Below are positions 44,675 to 54,690 of a DNA stretch of 64,000 nucleotides, piece by piece. A model generated the notes under the pieces. The model ran no database searches. It worked only from the letters and a program-made list of their open reading frames with translations, and was not told the DNA's origin. Origin of the DNA: Rhodococcus qingshengii (GTDB lineage Bacteria; Actinomycetota; Actinomycetes; Mycobacteriales; Mycobacteriaceae). How positions within the stretch are numbered: position 1 is the stretch's first letter; each line of letters begins with the position of its first letter. The stretch spans positions 124,001-188,000 of the forward strand of contig NZ_JAJNCL010000006.1 of the NCBI RefSeq assembly GCF_021025955.1, written 5' to 3'. The translations under genes and the position numbers were made by a program.

Positions 44675-45622
44675 TTATCGTTCGCGCTTGGCTGCAGGCT
44701 CGGTGAGTTCGGTCTCGACCGCGAGTTCGACTCCCGTGAAGTCGCCTTCTGCTTCGGCCGGGGTGAGCGTGGACCGCTTCCACGCGTAGAACAGCAACGC
44801 TGCCCAGGCGGCGATGATGGTGAGGTATCCGGCCGCCGTGACCGCTCCGGTGATGTCGAAGGATTTGAACAGCTTCTGCGCGTTGGTCAACACGATCACG
44901 CCGCCCACGGCCGTTCCGAGCAACGTCGCGGGCACCCGGCTGACCAACCACGCCGCAAACGGTGCTGCCATCACACCGCCGAGAGCGAGACCGGCAACAA
45001 CGAGGAGGTTTCCCATCGACTCGTGACCGAGCCCGATGAGAAATCCCAGCGATGCAGCGGACGCGACCAGGAACTCCGACGCGCTGACCGAGCCGATCAC
45101 CGTGCGCGGTGCGGTCTTGCCGCGGGAGAGCAGTGTGCTGGTGGTGATCGGGCCCCAACCGCCGCCGCCGGATGCGTCGATGAAACCACCGAACAGGCCG
45201 AGCGGAGACAGGAAGCGAGCGGTGTGCGGGGTCGTGCGAGCATTCGCGACGGCCGGTGGGCGGACCGAAAAGCGAAGTGCCACATAGATACCGATTGCAA
45301 GCAGAATCGTCGCCGTGATGGGGACTGCTGCTTCGGTCGACAGACCCGAGAGAACGGTGGCACCGATGAATGCACCGACAGCGCCGGGCACGCCCAGCTT
45401 GGCGACCAGCTTCCAGTCGATGTTCTTGAACTTCCAATGCGACACACCCGAAGCGAGGGTGGTGCCGACCTCGGCCAGGTGAACCGCGGCGCTCGCCTGA
45501 GCTGGACCGAGCCCACCGATCATCAGCAGAGTGGTTGCGGTGACACCGAAGGCCATGCCGAGGGCGCCGTCGACGAGCTGAGCGCCGACGCCGACAAGGG
45601 TGAACAAAAGAAGGTTGAACAT
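44675..45622 (-). CDS. TauE/SafE family anion exporter
   Basis: A 315-aa membrane protein of the TauE/SafE family with about eight helices and the duplicated family motifs GAQLVDGALGMAFGVTATTLL (first half) and GLFGGFIDASGGGGWGPITTSTLL (second half). Members export sulfite, sulfoacetate or related organosulfur anions. The C-terminal 35 residues are acidic and cytoplasmic. A short frame ending in Ala-Cys-Cys lies 64 bases upstream and could couple expression to cysteine supply, which would fit a sulfur role. The exact substrate is not readable. A terminator follows. Confidence 0.88.
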   Translation of the reverse strand: MFNLLLFTLVGVGAQLVDGALGMAFGVTATTLLMIGGLGPAQASAAVHLAEVGTTLASGVSHWKFKNIDWKLVAKLGVPGAVGAFIGATVLSGLSTEAAVPITATILLAIGIYVALRFSVRPPAVANARTTPHTARFLSPLGLFGGFIDASGGGGWGPITTSTLLSRGKTAPRTVIGSVSASEFLVASAASLGFLIGLGHESMGNLLVVAGLALGGVMAAPFAAWLVSRVPATLLGTAVGGVIVLTNAQKLFKSFDITGAVTAAGYLTIIAAWAALLFYAWKRSTLTPAEAEGDFTGVELAVETELTEPAAKRER

Positions 45623-45686
45623 GAGAAGACAGACTCCGAGCGAAGAAGCGACAAAGTCAGGGGTGCAGGCAGCGAGAAATCGCCGC

Positions 45687-45740
45687 TCAGCAACACGCCT
45701 GATCGAAGCAAGCGCTACGACGAGTGGGCCAGAACGCCAT
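45687..45740 (-). CDS. Candidate Cys-sensing leader peptide
   Basis: A 17-codon frame, MAFWPTRRSACFDQACC, ends with two cysteines directly before TGA and has a third six codons earlier. It lies 64 bases upstream of the TauE/SafE start, on the same strand. Polycysteine upstream frames that act as cysteine-responsive attenuators are known before sulfur genes in mycobacteria. A candidate -10 (TATGCT, 45838-45833) lies upstream. The ribosome site is weak, and translation is unproven. Confidence 0.45.
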   Translation of the reverse strand: MAFWPTRRSACFDQACC

Positions 45741-45832
45741 CAATCCGAGCGCAAATGCCGGGGAGGCATCGTGGCTGGAAATCTGCACGTCAGGGTCCTT
45801 CGGTTCTCGTTCGTTGGTGTTCTGTCCATGCG

Positions 45833-45838
45833 AGCATA
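45833..45838 (-). promoter_or_regulatory. Candidate -10 for the leader peptide / TauE transcript
   Basis: TATGCT on the minus strand, with TTGATC (45859-45854) 15 bases upstream as a possible -35. It would start a transcript near 45827 carrying the Cys-ending frame and then the exporter. Confidence 0.3.
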
Positions 45839-45855
45839 GCCGGTGCCGCGCTCGA

Positions 45856-46890
45856 TCAACCCACTGCGCGGGCGTAATTTCCCACTCGGTGGACAAGTCG
45901 ATCGAAGAATTCCGCCGGATCGGTGCTGACGGCGATGTCCGCGTTAGGTTTGCGTTTCCAATGTCCGACCCAGTCCGCGACAGTCGTTCCGATCAACAGT
46001 GGGCTCTCGGTTTCGACATCTACCGTTGCCGGTTTCAGGGTCGCCAGAGTCGGGTCGAGCGCGACGGCAGCCGCAAACGGGTCGTGCATGTGAGCTAGAA
46101 ATCCCTGGTCGTACTCACGGTGGAACTCCATGTAGAACCGGATCGCGTCGGACATGTGCCGGATCACGCTGTTGGACGCGGAGCTCCTGACATCGCGGCC
46201 GTCGTCAGGAGAGATGATCTCTTCCGGGGTACTCCCGGCAGCTTCGGCGAGCCGACGCACATGTTCGGGGAACATCTCGATGGATTCGGTGACGTTGAGG
46301 CCGCAGATGATCGGACGTCGGTGCGCGGGCACTACGGAGAAAGCGTCGAACACTTCCTTGGCGGCATGCGGATCGACGGAGACGTTCCACTCCGCGGTCG
46401 GCGTCGTGTTGCCCGGATAGTTGAACGACCCACCCATCACGACCAGTCGTTTCAGCAGAGAGGGAAGGTCGGGTTCGCGTCTGATCGCCAGGGCCAGATT
46501 GGTGAGGGGTCCCGTCACCAGTCCGGTGAGTTGTCCGGGGTACTCACGAACGAGATCCACCCAGAGATCGGTGGCGGTACGAACCGACAGCTCGCGGCCC
46601 GAATCGGGGAGCACGGCATGCCCGATCCCTTGTGGACCGTGAGTCTCCTCGGTGGTGCGCAGCGGGATGACCAGGGGCTCACGGGCACCGAGTGCAACCT
46701 CGATGTCCGGGGCCCCGCAGAGTGCGAGCCAGTTCAGATTGTTGGCCGCGACCTGTTCCACGGGAACGTTTCCGGCGGTACTCGCAATCCCCACGATCTC
46801 GGCCTCGGCGCTGGCGAGTAGATAGAGCAGTGCCAGCGAGTCGTCGATACCGGTGTCGACGTCGACAATGAGCTTGTGCACATCACTCAT
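45856..46890 (-). CDS. Inosine-uridine nucleoside N-ribohydrolase family
   Basis: A 344-aa nucleoside hydrolase. The calcium-site signature DVDTGIDDSLAL is at residues 10-21 (Asp 10, 12, 16, 17). Other family parts are AGNVPVEQVAANNLNWL, VTGPLTNLALAI, LVVMGGSFNYPGNTTPTAEWNVSVDP and HMHDPFAAAVALDP, which holds the late Asp ligand. It should split purine or pyrimidine ribonucleosides into ribose and base for salvage; specificity is uncertain. Its start overlaps the OsmC-like stop by eight bases, so they are coupled. Confidence 0.93.
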   Translation of the reverse strand: MSDVHKLIVDVDTGIDDSLALLYLLASAEAEIVGIASTAGNVPVEQVAANNLNWLALCGAPDIEVALGAREPLVIPLRTTEETHGPQGIGHAVLPDSGRELSVRTATDLWVDLVREYPGQLTGLVTGPLTNLALAIRREPDLPSLLKRLVVMGGSFNYPGNTTPTAEWNVSVDPHAAKEVFDAFSVVPAHRRPIICGLNVTESIEMFPEHVRRLAEAAGSTPEEIISPDDGRDVRSSASNSVIRHMSDAIRFYMEFHREYDQGFLAHMHDPFAAAVALDPTLATLKPATVDVETESPLLIGTTVADWVGHWKRKPNADIAVSTDPAEFFDRLVHRVGNYARAVG

Positions 46891-47359
46891 CGGTGGCCAC
46901 CAGGATCGTCGGCGAGTGCAGGACCGGGAAGTTCACCGAACGAGCGATGAAGCACTTCGTGTGTGCCGGGCCGTGAAGATCCTCGGCCGTCTCGACCATC
47001 GACGCGTCGGCGACCAGCACTGTCGGATTCAACGTCACTTCGATGAACTGCCCACCGCCGTCGGACTCCTCGATCATGCTGCCGACCGGCTGATCGCTGT
47101 AGTCGAGGACAACCACCCCTGCGGCCGCTGCCAGGCCGAGGTACCAGAGCATGTGGCACTGGGCGAGCGAGGCTACGAGCAGTTCCTCGGGATTCCACCG
47201 CTGCGCGTCACCGCGGAACGAAGGATCGGAGCTGCCGAGAAGCTCCGGCTTCCCGACCGCGGATATTGCGTGATTGCGCGAATATGCCTGTGTGCTGGAC
47301 GTTCCGGATCCCAGATCGCCCGTCCACTGGAGGTCGAGTGTGTAGGTATGTGACTTCAC
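46883..47359 (-). CDS. OsmC/Ohr family protein
   Basis: A 158-aa OsmC-like protein with both redox cysteines, Cys68 in LVASLAQCHMLWYL and Cys136 in HTKCFIARSVNFPV, and the Arg/Glu context (RWNPEELLVAS) typical of this peroxide-reducing family. It would reduce organic hydroperoxides in the cytoplasm. The next gene downstream, the nucleoside hydrolase, begins inside its last codons. It lies 31 bases after the CoA-transferase gene, so the stretch may be one transcript. Confidence 0.92.
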   Translation of the reverse strand: MKSHTYTLDLQWTGDLGSGTSSTQAYSRNHAISAVGKPELLGSSDPSFRGDAQRWNPEELLVASLAQCHMLWYLGLAAAAGVVVLDYSDQPVGSMIEESDGGGQFIEVTLNPTVLVADASMVETAEDLHGPAHTKCFIARSVNFPVLHSPTILVATDE

Positions 47360-47390
47360 AGGTCCATCTTGCCCTGAATGTGCCCTTCCC

Positions 47391-48692
47391 TCAGTGAGCC
47401 CACTCCGCCGGATCCGATCCCCACGAATGTGCAGTTGAGGGGTAGTCCTCGAACTCTGCCAACGCGGGTCGTGCGGTGGTCACGTCGCCGTGGTTGACAA
47501 CAGCATCGAAGCCGGGTGCCGTCGGCAGGCCGGGGTGGATGGTTCGCCCAGGCGCGTCCAGAAGACGGGTGCAGGTACCTGCCAGCGACACGTCGACAGA
47601 GCGGCCGCGGCCGTCGTGCGAGCGCAATGTCAACGCGTCGAGGATCCCTGCTGCAAGGAAGTACCCGCTCGCGTGGTCGAGTGCCTGCGCGGGAAGGGCG
47701 CCGGGTTTCTCTCCACCCTCGAAGAACGAGATGCCGGACGCGGCCTGCACGATGCTGTCGAAGCCGCGCCGATCCGCCCACGGACCTTCCCAACCCCACG
47801 CGCTGACACGCCCGTGAATCAGATGCGCGGGAAGGTCTCGCCCGATGAGCGCTTCGAGTGCACCCGGCCGGTAGCCGGTGACCAGCACGTCGGCGGTTTC
47901 GAGGAGTTCGCGGAACGCTGTCGCACCCTCCGAGGATTTCAGGTCGAGAAGCGCCGACCGCTTTCCCTGGCCACTGTCGAGGTGCTGCCATCCGATTTCA
48001 GGGATCGCCGGGGGATCGATCCGCAGAACTTCGGCGCCGACCAGCGCGAGGGCGCGGGTCGCGATCGGGCCGGCGATGACGCGGGTCAGGTCGAGAACAC
48101 GTGGGTGCGTCGGGAGTGCGCGGGGTTTCCCATCGTCGCTTGCTCGGATGGATACCAGAGGCGCAGACCTCGCGGCTGCACACTGCTCACTCAGGCGCCA
48201 TTCGGTCTCGGTACGTACGCGGACCGCGATGGCACCGATCTCTGCGGCTCGCTGTTCGATCTCGATAGCAGAGAGTTCGGATATACGTTGCGCCACTGCT
48301 TCTTTGGACGATCCAGGTTCGAGTTCCAGAATGGTGAGCAGTCGGTCGCGATGGTGCGGATAGTTGCCGTGCGTGCGGACCCAACCGTCACGGGCGGCGA
48401 AGAATCCCGAGTACACGGAAAACCCGTTGATCGGTTCACCTCCGGTGCGGAACAGGCGATCGCTCGAAAAGGACGCGGCGATACGTTCGGGATTCAGGGT
48501 CCAGTGCCCGGATCCTCGATCAATCGCGGAGGCGAACGCCGCAACCGAACCCGCAGCGAGGTCGAACACCGGCAAGTGCGCCGCGAGAAAGCCCGCCGAG
48601 TCCGGGCATTCGATGCGCCCGCGCCGGTCGTCGGTGTGCATCCCCACGTCACGTTGGTATTCGTCGAGATAAAACCCGTACCCGTGATCCAT
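47391..48692 (-). CDS. Family III (CaiB/BaiF) CoA-transferase
   Basis: A 433-aa protein with the family III fold in a permuted-looking order. Residues 40-175 resemble the C-terminal half of CaiB proteins (GFFAARDGWVRTHGNYPHHRDRLL, AAEIGAI), while residues 185-400 are the N-terminal Rossmann-like part (HPRVLDLTRVIAGPIATRALALVGAEVLRIDPP) with the catalytic Asp probably in RRGFDSIVQAASG. Many actinobacterial members share this two-part architecture. It would move CoA between carboxylic acids; the substrate is unknown. It precedes the OsmC-like gene by 31 bases. Confidence 0.85.
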   Translation of the reverse strand: MDHGYGFYLDEYQRDVGMHTDDRRGRIECPDSAGFLAAHLPVFDLAAGSVAAFASAIDRGSGHWTLNPERIAASFSSDRLFRTGGEPINGFSVYSGFFAARDGWVRTHGNYPHHRDRLLTILELEPGSSKEAVAQRISELSAIEIEQRAAEIGAIAVRVRTETEWRLSEQCAAARSAPLVSIRASDDGKPRALPTHPRVLDLTRVIAGPIATRALALVGAEVLRIDPPAIPEIGWQHLDSGQGKRSALLDLKSSEGATAFRELLETADVLVTGYRPGALEALIGRDLPAHLIHGRVSAWGWEGPWADRRGFDSIVQAASGISFFEGGEKPGALPAQALDHASGYFLAAGILDALTLRSHDGRGRSVDVSLAGTCTRLLDAPGRTIHPGLPTAPGFDAVVNHGDVTTARPALAEFEDYPSTAHSWGSDPAEWAH

Positions 48693-48710
48693 GCGACGCC
48701 TTTCGGCAGT

Positions 48711-49586
48711 TCAGTGGTCGAGAAGCTCCCGGCACTTCTTTGCCAGCGTATCGCGGAGCGGCGCAGCACGATCCGCCAAGTGTTGTTGCTGACGCACGTA
48801 TTCGGCGCGTCCGGCTGGAGTTTCGATGCGAATGGGGGAGTACCCGTACTCGGCGAGGTCGTAGGGGCTCGCGCGCATGTCGAGTTCGCGGGCCAGGAGC
48901 GCGTGTTCGAAGCACCGCATCACCAGATCCGAATCGACGAGCGGCAACAACTTGAAAGACCATTTGTACAGGTCCATACCGGCGTGCAGGCAGCCCGGCT
49001 GCTCGTGATCCGCCTGAGTCTCCCGTGCAAGGGGGAGCGAATTCTTGGGGCCCGCGTCCGGCGTGAAGAACCGGAACGCGTCGTAGTGCGTGCATTTGAG
49101 CGGCAAGGATTCGACGACCGCATCGGTACCCGCGAATCCGAGCCGCAGCGGCACGGATTGGTGCCGGATCGCATCCTCGCCGCCGCGATAGACCATCGCC
49201 CATTCGTGGAGTCCGAAGCAGCCGAGCACAGCGGGCCGCGCAGACGTCTGGTCCAACAGATTCCACACGAATTCGACAGTGTGACGGCGACGCTCCAGCA
49301 CTGAATCGTCGACCGTCGCGGTACCCGAATCGACGCGGTAGCCGGAGAAGGCCGCGTATTCACCGGCATTCTCGAGCGCGACTCCGTAGCCGGGGTGCCA
49401 GCGCCGCAGTTGAGCGGGCTTGAAGTTGTAGTACGTGAAGAGGAAGTCGTGCACCGGGTGCGAGATACCGGCGCTACGACGCGCTCGGTGCGGCTCGACG
49501 AGCTTCTCCACCTTCTCGAGGTGAAGTGCCCGCCGAGCCTTCCACTCGCTCTGCGCGAGTGCGAGTGAATGCACCGAACGTGTCAT
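48711..49586 (-). CDS. Protein annotated in actinobacteria as 3-methyladenine DNA glycosylase
   Basis: A 291-aa protein of an actinobacterial family commonly labelled 3-methyladenine DNA glycosylase. Conserved stretches are HPVHDFLFTYYNFKPAQLRRWHPGYG, CFGLHEWAMVYRG, LPLKCTHYDAFRFFT and CLHAGMDLYKWSFKLLP. I see neither the helix-hairpin-helix of AlkA nor the AAG fold, so the label is weakly founded. The many His, Asp and Cys residues could form a metal site. It ends 18 bases before the CoA-transferase start and begins three bases from the CBS gene stop. Better described as unknown. Confidence 0.7.
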   Translation of the reverse strand: MTRSVHSLALAQSEWKARRALHLEKVEKLVEPHRARRSAGISHPVHDFLFTYYNFKPAQLRRWHPGYGVALENAGEYAAFSGYRVDSGTATVDDSVLERRRHTVEFVWNLLDQTSARPAVLGCFGLHEWAMVYRGGEDAIRHQSVPLRLGFAGTDAVVESLPLKCTHYDAFRFFTPDAGPKNSLPLARETQADHEQPGCLHAGMDLYKWSFKLLPLVDSDLVMRCFEHALLARELDMRASPYDLAEYGYSPIRIETPAGRAEYVRQQQHLADRAAPLRDTLAKKCRELLDH

Positions 49587-49589
49587 CGA

Positions 49590-50678
49590 TCAGCTGTTTC
49601 GTTGTCCGGGAACAGCATCCGTGCCGCGGTGCGTGCCGTCGCGAACCGTGCCGACGTACTCCTCGAGGAGATCCTCGAGCGCGACGATACCGATCACCAC
49701 TCCGTCAGCGTCGGTGACTGCGCCGAGGTGCGAGCTGGCCCGACGAAGGCCGGCCAACGCTTCGGCCAGCGGCGTGCTGAGCGGAACGATGGGCAGCGGG
49801 CGGATATCCGACGTCGGAACGACGGTGTCCGGTCCGGCAGCTTCGTCCAGAACCTCGTCGAGCACGTCCTTGAGGTGTACGTACCCAGCCAGGGATCCGT
49901 CGCTCGCCCGCACCGGGTAACGCGAGTATCCGGTCTCGATGACCGCACGCTCGATCTCACCCAGTGTTGTTCCCGACGGTGTGAGGGGAATGGTCCGAAC
50001 CTTGTCGAGAGTGATCAGAACCTCGGACACCGTGCGATCGGTCGATTCGAGAGCCTGCTTCAACCGCCGGTGTTCTTCGGCGTCGATCAGACCTTCGGAT
50101 CGCGATTCACCGATCATCGCGGACAACTCCACGGCAGAGACCGTGACGTCGAGTTCGTCCTTCGGCTCGACGCGCAGGAGCTTCAGCACGCCGTTTGCGC
50201 ACAGGTTGTAGAACGCGATGATCGGGCGAGCGATCTTGATGAAGGCGAGATGCACGGGAACGAGCAGCATGGCCGTCTTCTCGGGGCCGGCCAACGCGAT
50301 GTTCTTCGGAACCATCTCGCCGAGCAGGATGTGCAGCACGACGACGAGCGACAGCGCGATCGCGAACGAGATCGGGTGCAGCAGTCCGTCAGGCAGGCCG
50401 ACGGCCTCCATCGGCACCTCGAGGAGGTGCGCAATGGCAGGTTCGGCGACCTTACCCAAGAGAATCGAGCAGATCGTGATGCCCAGCTGAGCCGCCGCAA
50501 GCATCAGCGACAGGTTCTCACCGGCCTTGATGACTGTGAGTGCCCGCTTCTTGCCTTGCGCGACCAGTGCCTCGAGGCGGTCGCGTCGTGCGGAGATCAG
50601 CGCGAACTCCGCACCGACGAAGAATGCGTTACTCGCGAGCAGCACGACGGTGAGGAGTACACCGAAGAGGTTATTCAT
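49590..50678 (-). CDS. CBS-pair membrane protein (DUF21/CNNM), Rv1841c-like
   Basis: A 362-aa protein with a DUF21 membrane region (residues 1-190; [48 protein letters not shown]) and a CBS pair (about 205-345). It lacks the C-terminal CorC_HlyC domain that its neighbour keeps. Family members move or sense Mg2+/divalent cations. Its start overlaps the stop of the upstream CBS gene by eight bases, so the pair is coupled and may form a heteromer. Confidence 0.9.
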   Translation of the reverse strand: MNNLFGVLLTVVLLASNAFFVGAEFALISARRDRLEALVAQGKKRALTVIKAGENLSLMLAAAQLGITICSILLGKVAEPAIAHLLEVPMEAVGLPDGLLHPISFAIALSLVVVLHILLGEMVPKNIALAGPEKTAMLLVPVHLAFIKIARPIIAFYNLCANGVLKLLRVEPKDELDVTVSAVELSAMIGESRSEGLIDAEEHRRLKQALESTDRTVSEVLITLDKVRTIPLTPSGTTLGEIERAVIETGYSRYPVRASDGSLAGYVHLKDVLDEVLDEAAGPDTVVPTSDIRPLPIVPLSTPLAEALAGLRRASSHLGAVTDADGVVIGIVALEDLLEEYVGTVRDGTHRGTDAVPGQRNS

Positions 50679-52053
50679 CGTCGGACTCCTTCTTGTCGTC
50701 GTCTGCGGATTCGGGTTCGACGTAAGCGGGGACCGGCGTAATGGTCACCCGGTCGATACGACGGCCGTCCATGCTGGTCACTCGCGCGATCCACTTGCCA
50801 CGGGAATCGCCGGACGAGTCGACATCGGGCAACTCCACTTCGTCACCTTCGTCGGGGATGCGTCCCAATTCGGTGAGCACCAACCCACCGAGGGTGTCGT
50901 AGTCGCCTTCGGGGGCGGTGTATCCCGTCGCCGACGTGACCTCGTCGATGCGCAAGAGGCCGGAGCACGACCATCCGTCTCCGACGCGTTGCACGTCCAG
51001 CTCGGGCTCGTCGTGTTCGTCGCGCACATCGCCGACGATTTCCTCGATGAGGTCTTCCATCGTGACGATGCCGGCTGTTCCGCCGTATTCGTCGACAACC
51101 AGAGCGACCTGCATGCCGTCCGAGCGGATCCGCTCCATGACGGTGTCACCGTCCAGGCTCGACGGCACGACCGGAACACGTTGAGCCAGACTGTCGACTC
51201 GCGTCGTGCGCCTGCGCTCGGCGGGAACCGTGAACGCGTGCTTGATGTGTACGACACCGACCGTGTCGTCCAGATCACCGCGAACGACCGGGAAGCGCGA
51301 GTAGCCGGTCCGCGACGCCGTCACGATCAGGTCTGCGACGGTGTCCGAGAGTTCCAGCGATTCGATCTTCACTCGCGGGGTCATCAGTTCTTCTGCGGTG
51401 CGGTCACCGAACTGCAATGAACGGTCGACGAGCATCGCCGTGCCCTTGTCGATGGACCCGCGCTGCGCGGACGTCCGCACGAGGGATCCGAGTTCCTGCG
51501 GTGATCGCGCCGAGCGCAGTTCCTCCGCGGGTTCGATGCCCAGGCGTCGCACAATCCAGTTGGCGGCTCCGTTGAGGCCGTTGATGGCCCATCGGAAGAT
51601 CAGCGAGAAGCCGGCCTGCAGGCCCGCAGTTGCACGAGCGGTGGGCATCGGCTTGGAGATTGCGAGGTTCTTGGGTACGAGCTCGCCGAAGATCATCGAG
51701 AACGACGTCGCGAGTACCAGCGCCAAGATCAAAGACGTTGTCGAGGCAGCGGATTCGCTGAGTCCGACGGCCTTCGCAACCGGTGTGATGAACCGCGCCA
51801 GAACGGGCTCGGCCAGGTAACCGGTGATCAGTGTCGTGATCGTGATGCCGAGTTGGGCACCGGAGAGCTGGAACGAGAGAGTCTTGTGTGCGTGTTGAAC
51901 CTGGCGCGAGCGTCGGTCGCCGTCGCGAGCGGCTTCGTCGACGGTACTGCGCTCGAGCGCGGTCAGTGAGAATTCGGCCGCCACGAAGAGGGCGGTGCCT
52001 GCAGTCAGCGCGATGAAGCCGAAGAGGCTGAGAATGGTGAAAACGATGTCCAT
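50671..52053 (-). CDS. CBS-pair membrane protein with CorC_HlyC domain, Rv1842c-like
   Basis: A 460-aa protein with N-terminal DUF21 helices ([41 protein letters not shown]), a CBS pair (about 215-340, [19 protein letters not shown] and [18 protein letters not shown]) and the CorC_HlyC domain ([23 protein letters not shown]), then an acidic tail. It belongs to the family of Mg2+ exporters/cation regulators. A 311-base leader with several hairpins separates it from guaB1 upstream, which may be regulatory. It is followed by the coupled second CBS gene. Confidence 0.92.
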   Translation of the reverse strand: MDIVFTILSLFGFIALTAGTALFVAAEFSLTALERSTVDEAARDGDRRSRQVQHAHKTLSFQLSGAQLGITITTLITGYLAEPVLARFITPVAKAVGLSESAASTTSLILALVLATSFSMIFGELVPKNLAISKPMPTARATAGLQAGFSLIFRWAINGLNGAANWIVRRLGIEPAEELRSARSPQELGSLVRTSAQRGSIDKGTAMLVDRSLQFGDRTAEELMTPRVKIESLELSDTVADLIVTASRTGYSRFPVVRGDLDDTVGVVHIKHAFTVPAERRRTTRVDSLAQRVPVVPSSLDGDTVMERIRSDGMQVALVVDEYGGTAGIVTMEDLIEEIVGDVRDEHDEPELDVQRVGDGWSCSGLLRIDEVTSATGYTAPEGDYDTLGGLVLTELGRIPDEGDEVELPDVDSSGDSRGKWIARVTSMDGRRIDRVTITPVPAYVEPESADDDKKESDDE

Positions 52054-52364
52054 GTGTCATCGCCACCTGAATTGTGCACGGGGGCCGCCGGGTTTGTCTC
52101 CCGGCTCGCTAGAGGAGCCCTCCGAACCGGCGGAATCAGACGATTCCTCGGATAAAACGACGGGTGTAGCGCCGGGTAAGTGTGTGGGTGCCTCGGGCAC
52201 CGGGTTCCTCTCGTCGGAGCCGAGGATTTCTCGGCTGTAGCGGGCTCGGTCGGGTCGCCGAAGGGCACCCGACCGAGTTTTGTTTTCTGTTTACGGAACC
52301 AATGATACCGGCGGGTGTCCGGGAGTAGGGACCCGAGCACCCGCCGACTGTCACGGAACCCTGT
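52054..52364. other. Structured intergenic region between guaB1 and the CBS genes
   Basis: These 311 bases have no gene. Three consecutive hairpins at 52187-52201 (GGTGCC/GGCACC), 52218-52236 (AGCCGAG/CTCGGCT) and 52245-52277 end in a T-rich run on the plus strand. They could be a plus-strand small RNA with its terminator, or part of the minus-strand leader of the CBS operon. Confidence 0.5.
52245..52286 (+). terminator. Intrinsic terminator in plus orientation with no plus-strand gene
   Basis: Arms CTCGGTCGGGT (52245-52255) and ACCCGACCGAG (52267-52277) with an 11-base loop, followed by TTTTGTTTT. The U-tract exists only for plus-strand RNA, yet the flanking genes are all on the minus strand. 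Confidence 0.7.
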
Positions 52365-53804
<1,440 letters not shown>

Positions 53805-54686
53805 TCACGAGCCTACCGTCGATTCCGCCGCGGCGCCCTCGGTATCGCGTGCCTGTGAGCGGGAGAGTGCGATCGTGGTCATGATCATGACGGCGACAGC
53901 GCACCCGATGAGAGCAATCCCGGGGCCGTCGACGCGGAGGCGTTCGTCCAGAACCGTCATCCCCAGGAAGATGGCCGCAATCGGCTCGCCGATCGTGAGA
54001 GCGGGCAGCGACGCCGACAGCGGCCCGACCTGGAACGCGCGTTGTTGCAGGTAAACCCCGATCGCACCCGAGGCGATCAGAGCCCACGTCTGCCAGGCCG
54101 AAATCACCCCGACGACGCCCTGTCCGAGTAGGTCGGTGACGTACTTGGTGAACGCGACCGCAACGCCGTAAAAGATGCCGGCCGCGGAGCCGAGAAGCAG
54201 TGCGCGCCAACCACTGTCGAGTTTGGACAAGCCGCCGATGGTTGCGACCACGGCGACTGCGACCGTGACCGTCAGGGGCACAGCCCAATCGGACCACGGG
54301 GCATTGCTGTCACCCTCGGTGGGATCGCCGACCACGAGGAAGATCGCCAACGAAATCGCGAGCATGATCGCCAGTGACCACGCCGAACGGGTGATGCGGA
54401 TACCCGAGAACTTCGCCGAGAGCGGCAGCGCGAACAGCAGCGAGGTCACGATCAGCGGCTGCACCACCAACACCGAACCCAACGACAGTGCAACGGCCTG
54501 CATGACGTAACCACCGCCGTCGCCTATCAATCCGGCCCACCACCGAGGGCTCCGAATCAGCGACGCCACCAGCGCCTCGCCCTCGGGAACCGCCGACGCT
54601 GCCCGCTGCTGAGCGACGGACGCGCACGCGAAGAGCAGTGCGGCGACGAGTGCGCAGAGAACCGAGATCAGTGGAAGATCACCCAT
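53805..54686 (-). CDS. DMT-family multidrug/metabolite transporter
   Basis: A 293-aa membrane protein of about nine or ten helices with the small-molecule transporter (EamA/DMT) pattern: SVLCALVAALLFACASVAQQRAA, the mid-protein ALLLGSAAGIFYGVAVAFTKYV and late SASLPALTIGEPIAAIFLGMTVLDERL. ATG 54686 is preferred over 54749, which would lie inside the helicase gene. The start is four bases after the helicase stop, so it is probably cotranscribed, and it ends three bases before guaB1. The substrate is unknown. Confidence 0.88.
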   Translation of the reverse strand: MGDLPLISVLCALVAALLFACASVAQQRAASAVPEGEALVASLIRSPRWWAGLIGDGGGYVMQAVALSLGSVLVVQPLIVTSLLFALPLSAKFSGIRITRSAWSLAIMLAISLAIFLVVGDPTEGDSNAPWSDWAVPLTVTVAVAVVATIGGLSKLDSGWRALLLGSAAGIFYGVAVAFTKYVTDLLGQGVVGVISAWQTWALIASGAIGVYLQQRAFQVGPLSASLPALTIGEPIAAIFLGMTVLDERLRVDGPGIALIGCAVAVMIMTTIALSRSQARDTEGAAAESTVGS

Positions 54687-54690
54687 GTCC

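Noticed and set aside
45754..45829. First upstream frame from ATG 45829 leading into the Cys-ending frame
   Set aside because: The candidate -10 is only three bases before this ATG, so the start codon would probably not be transcribed.
45023..45877. Plus-strand reading frame of 284 codons opposite the TauE gene
   Set aside because: Asp/Arg/Gly-rich shadow with no recognisable fold; the TauE/SafE protein on the other strand has clear membrane motifs.
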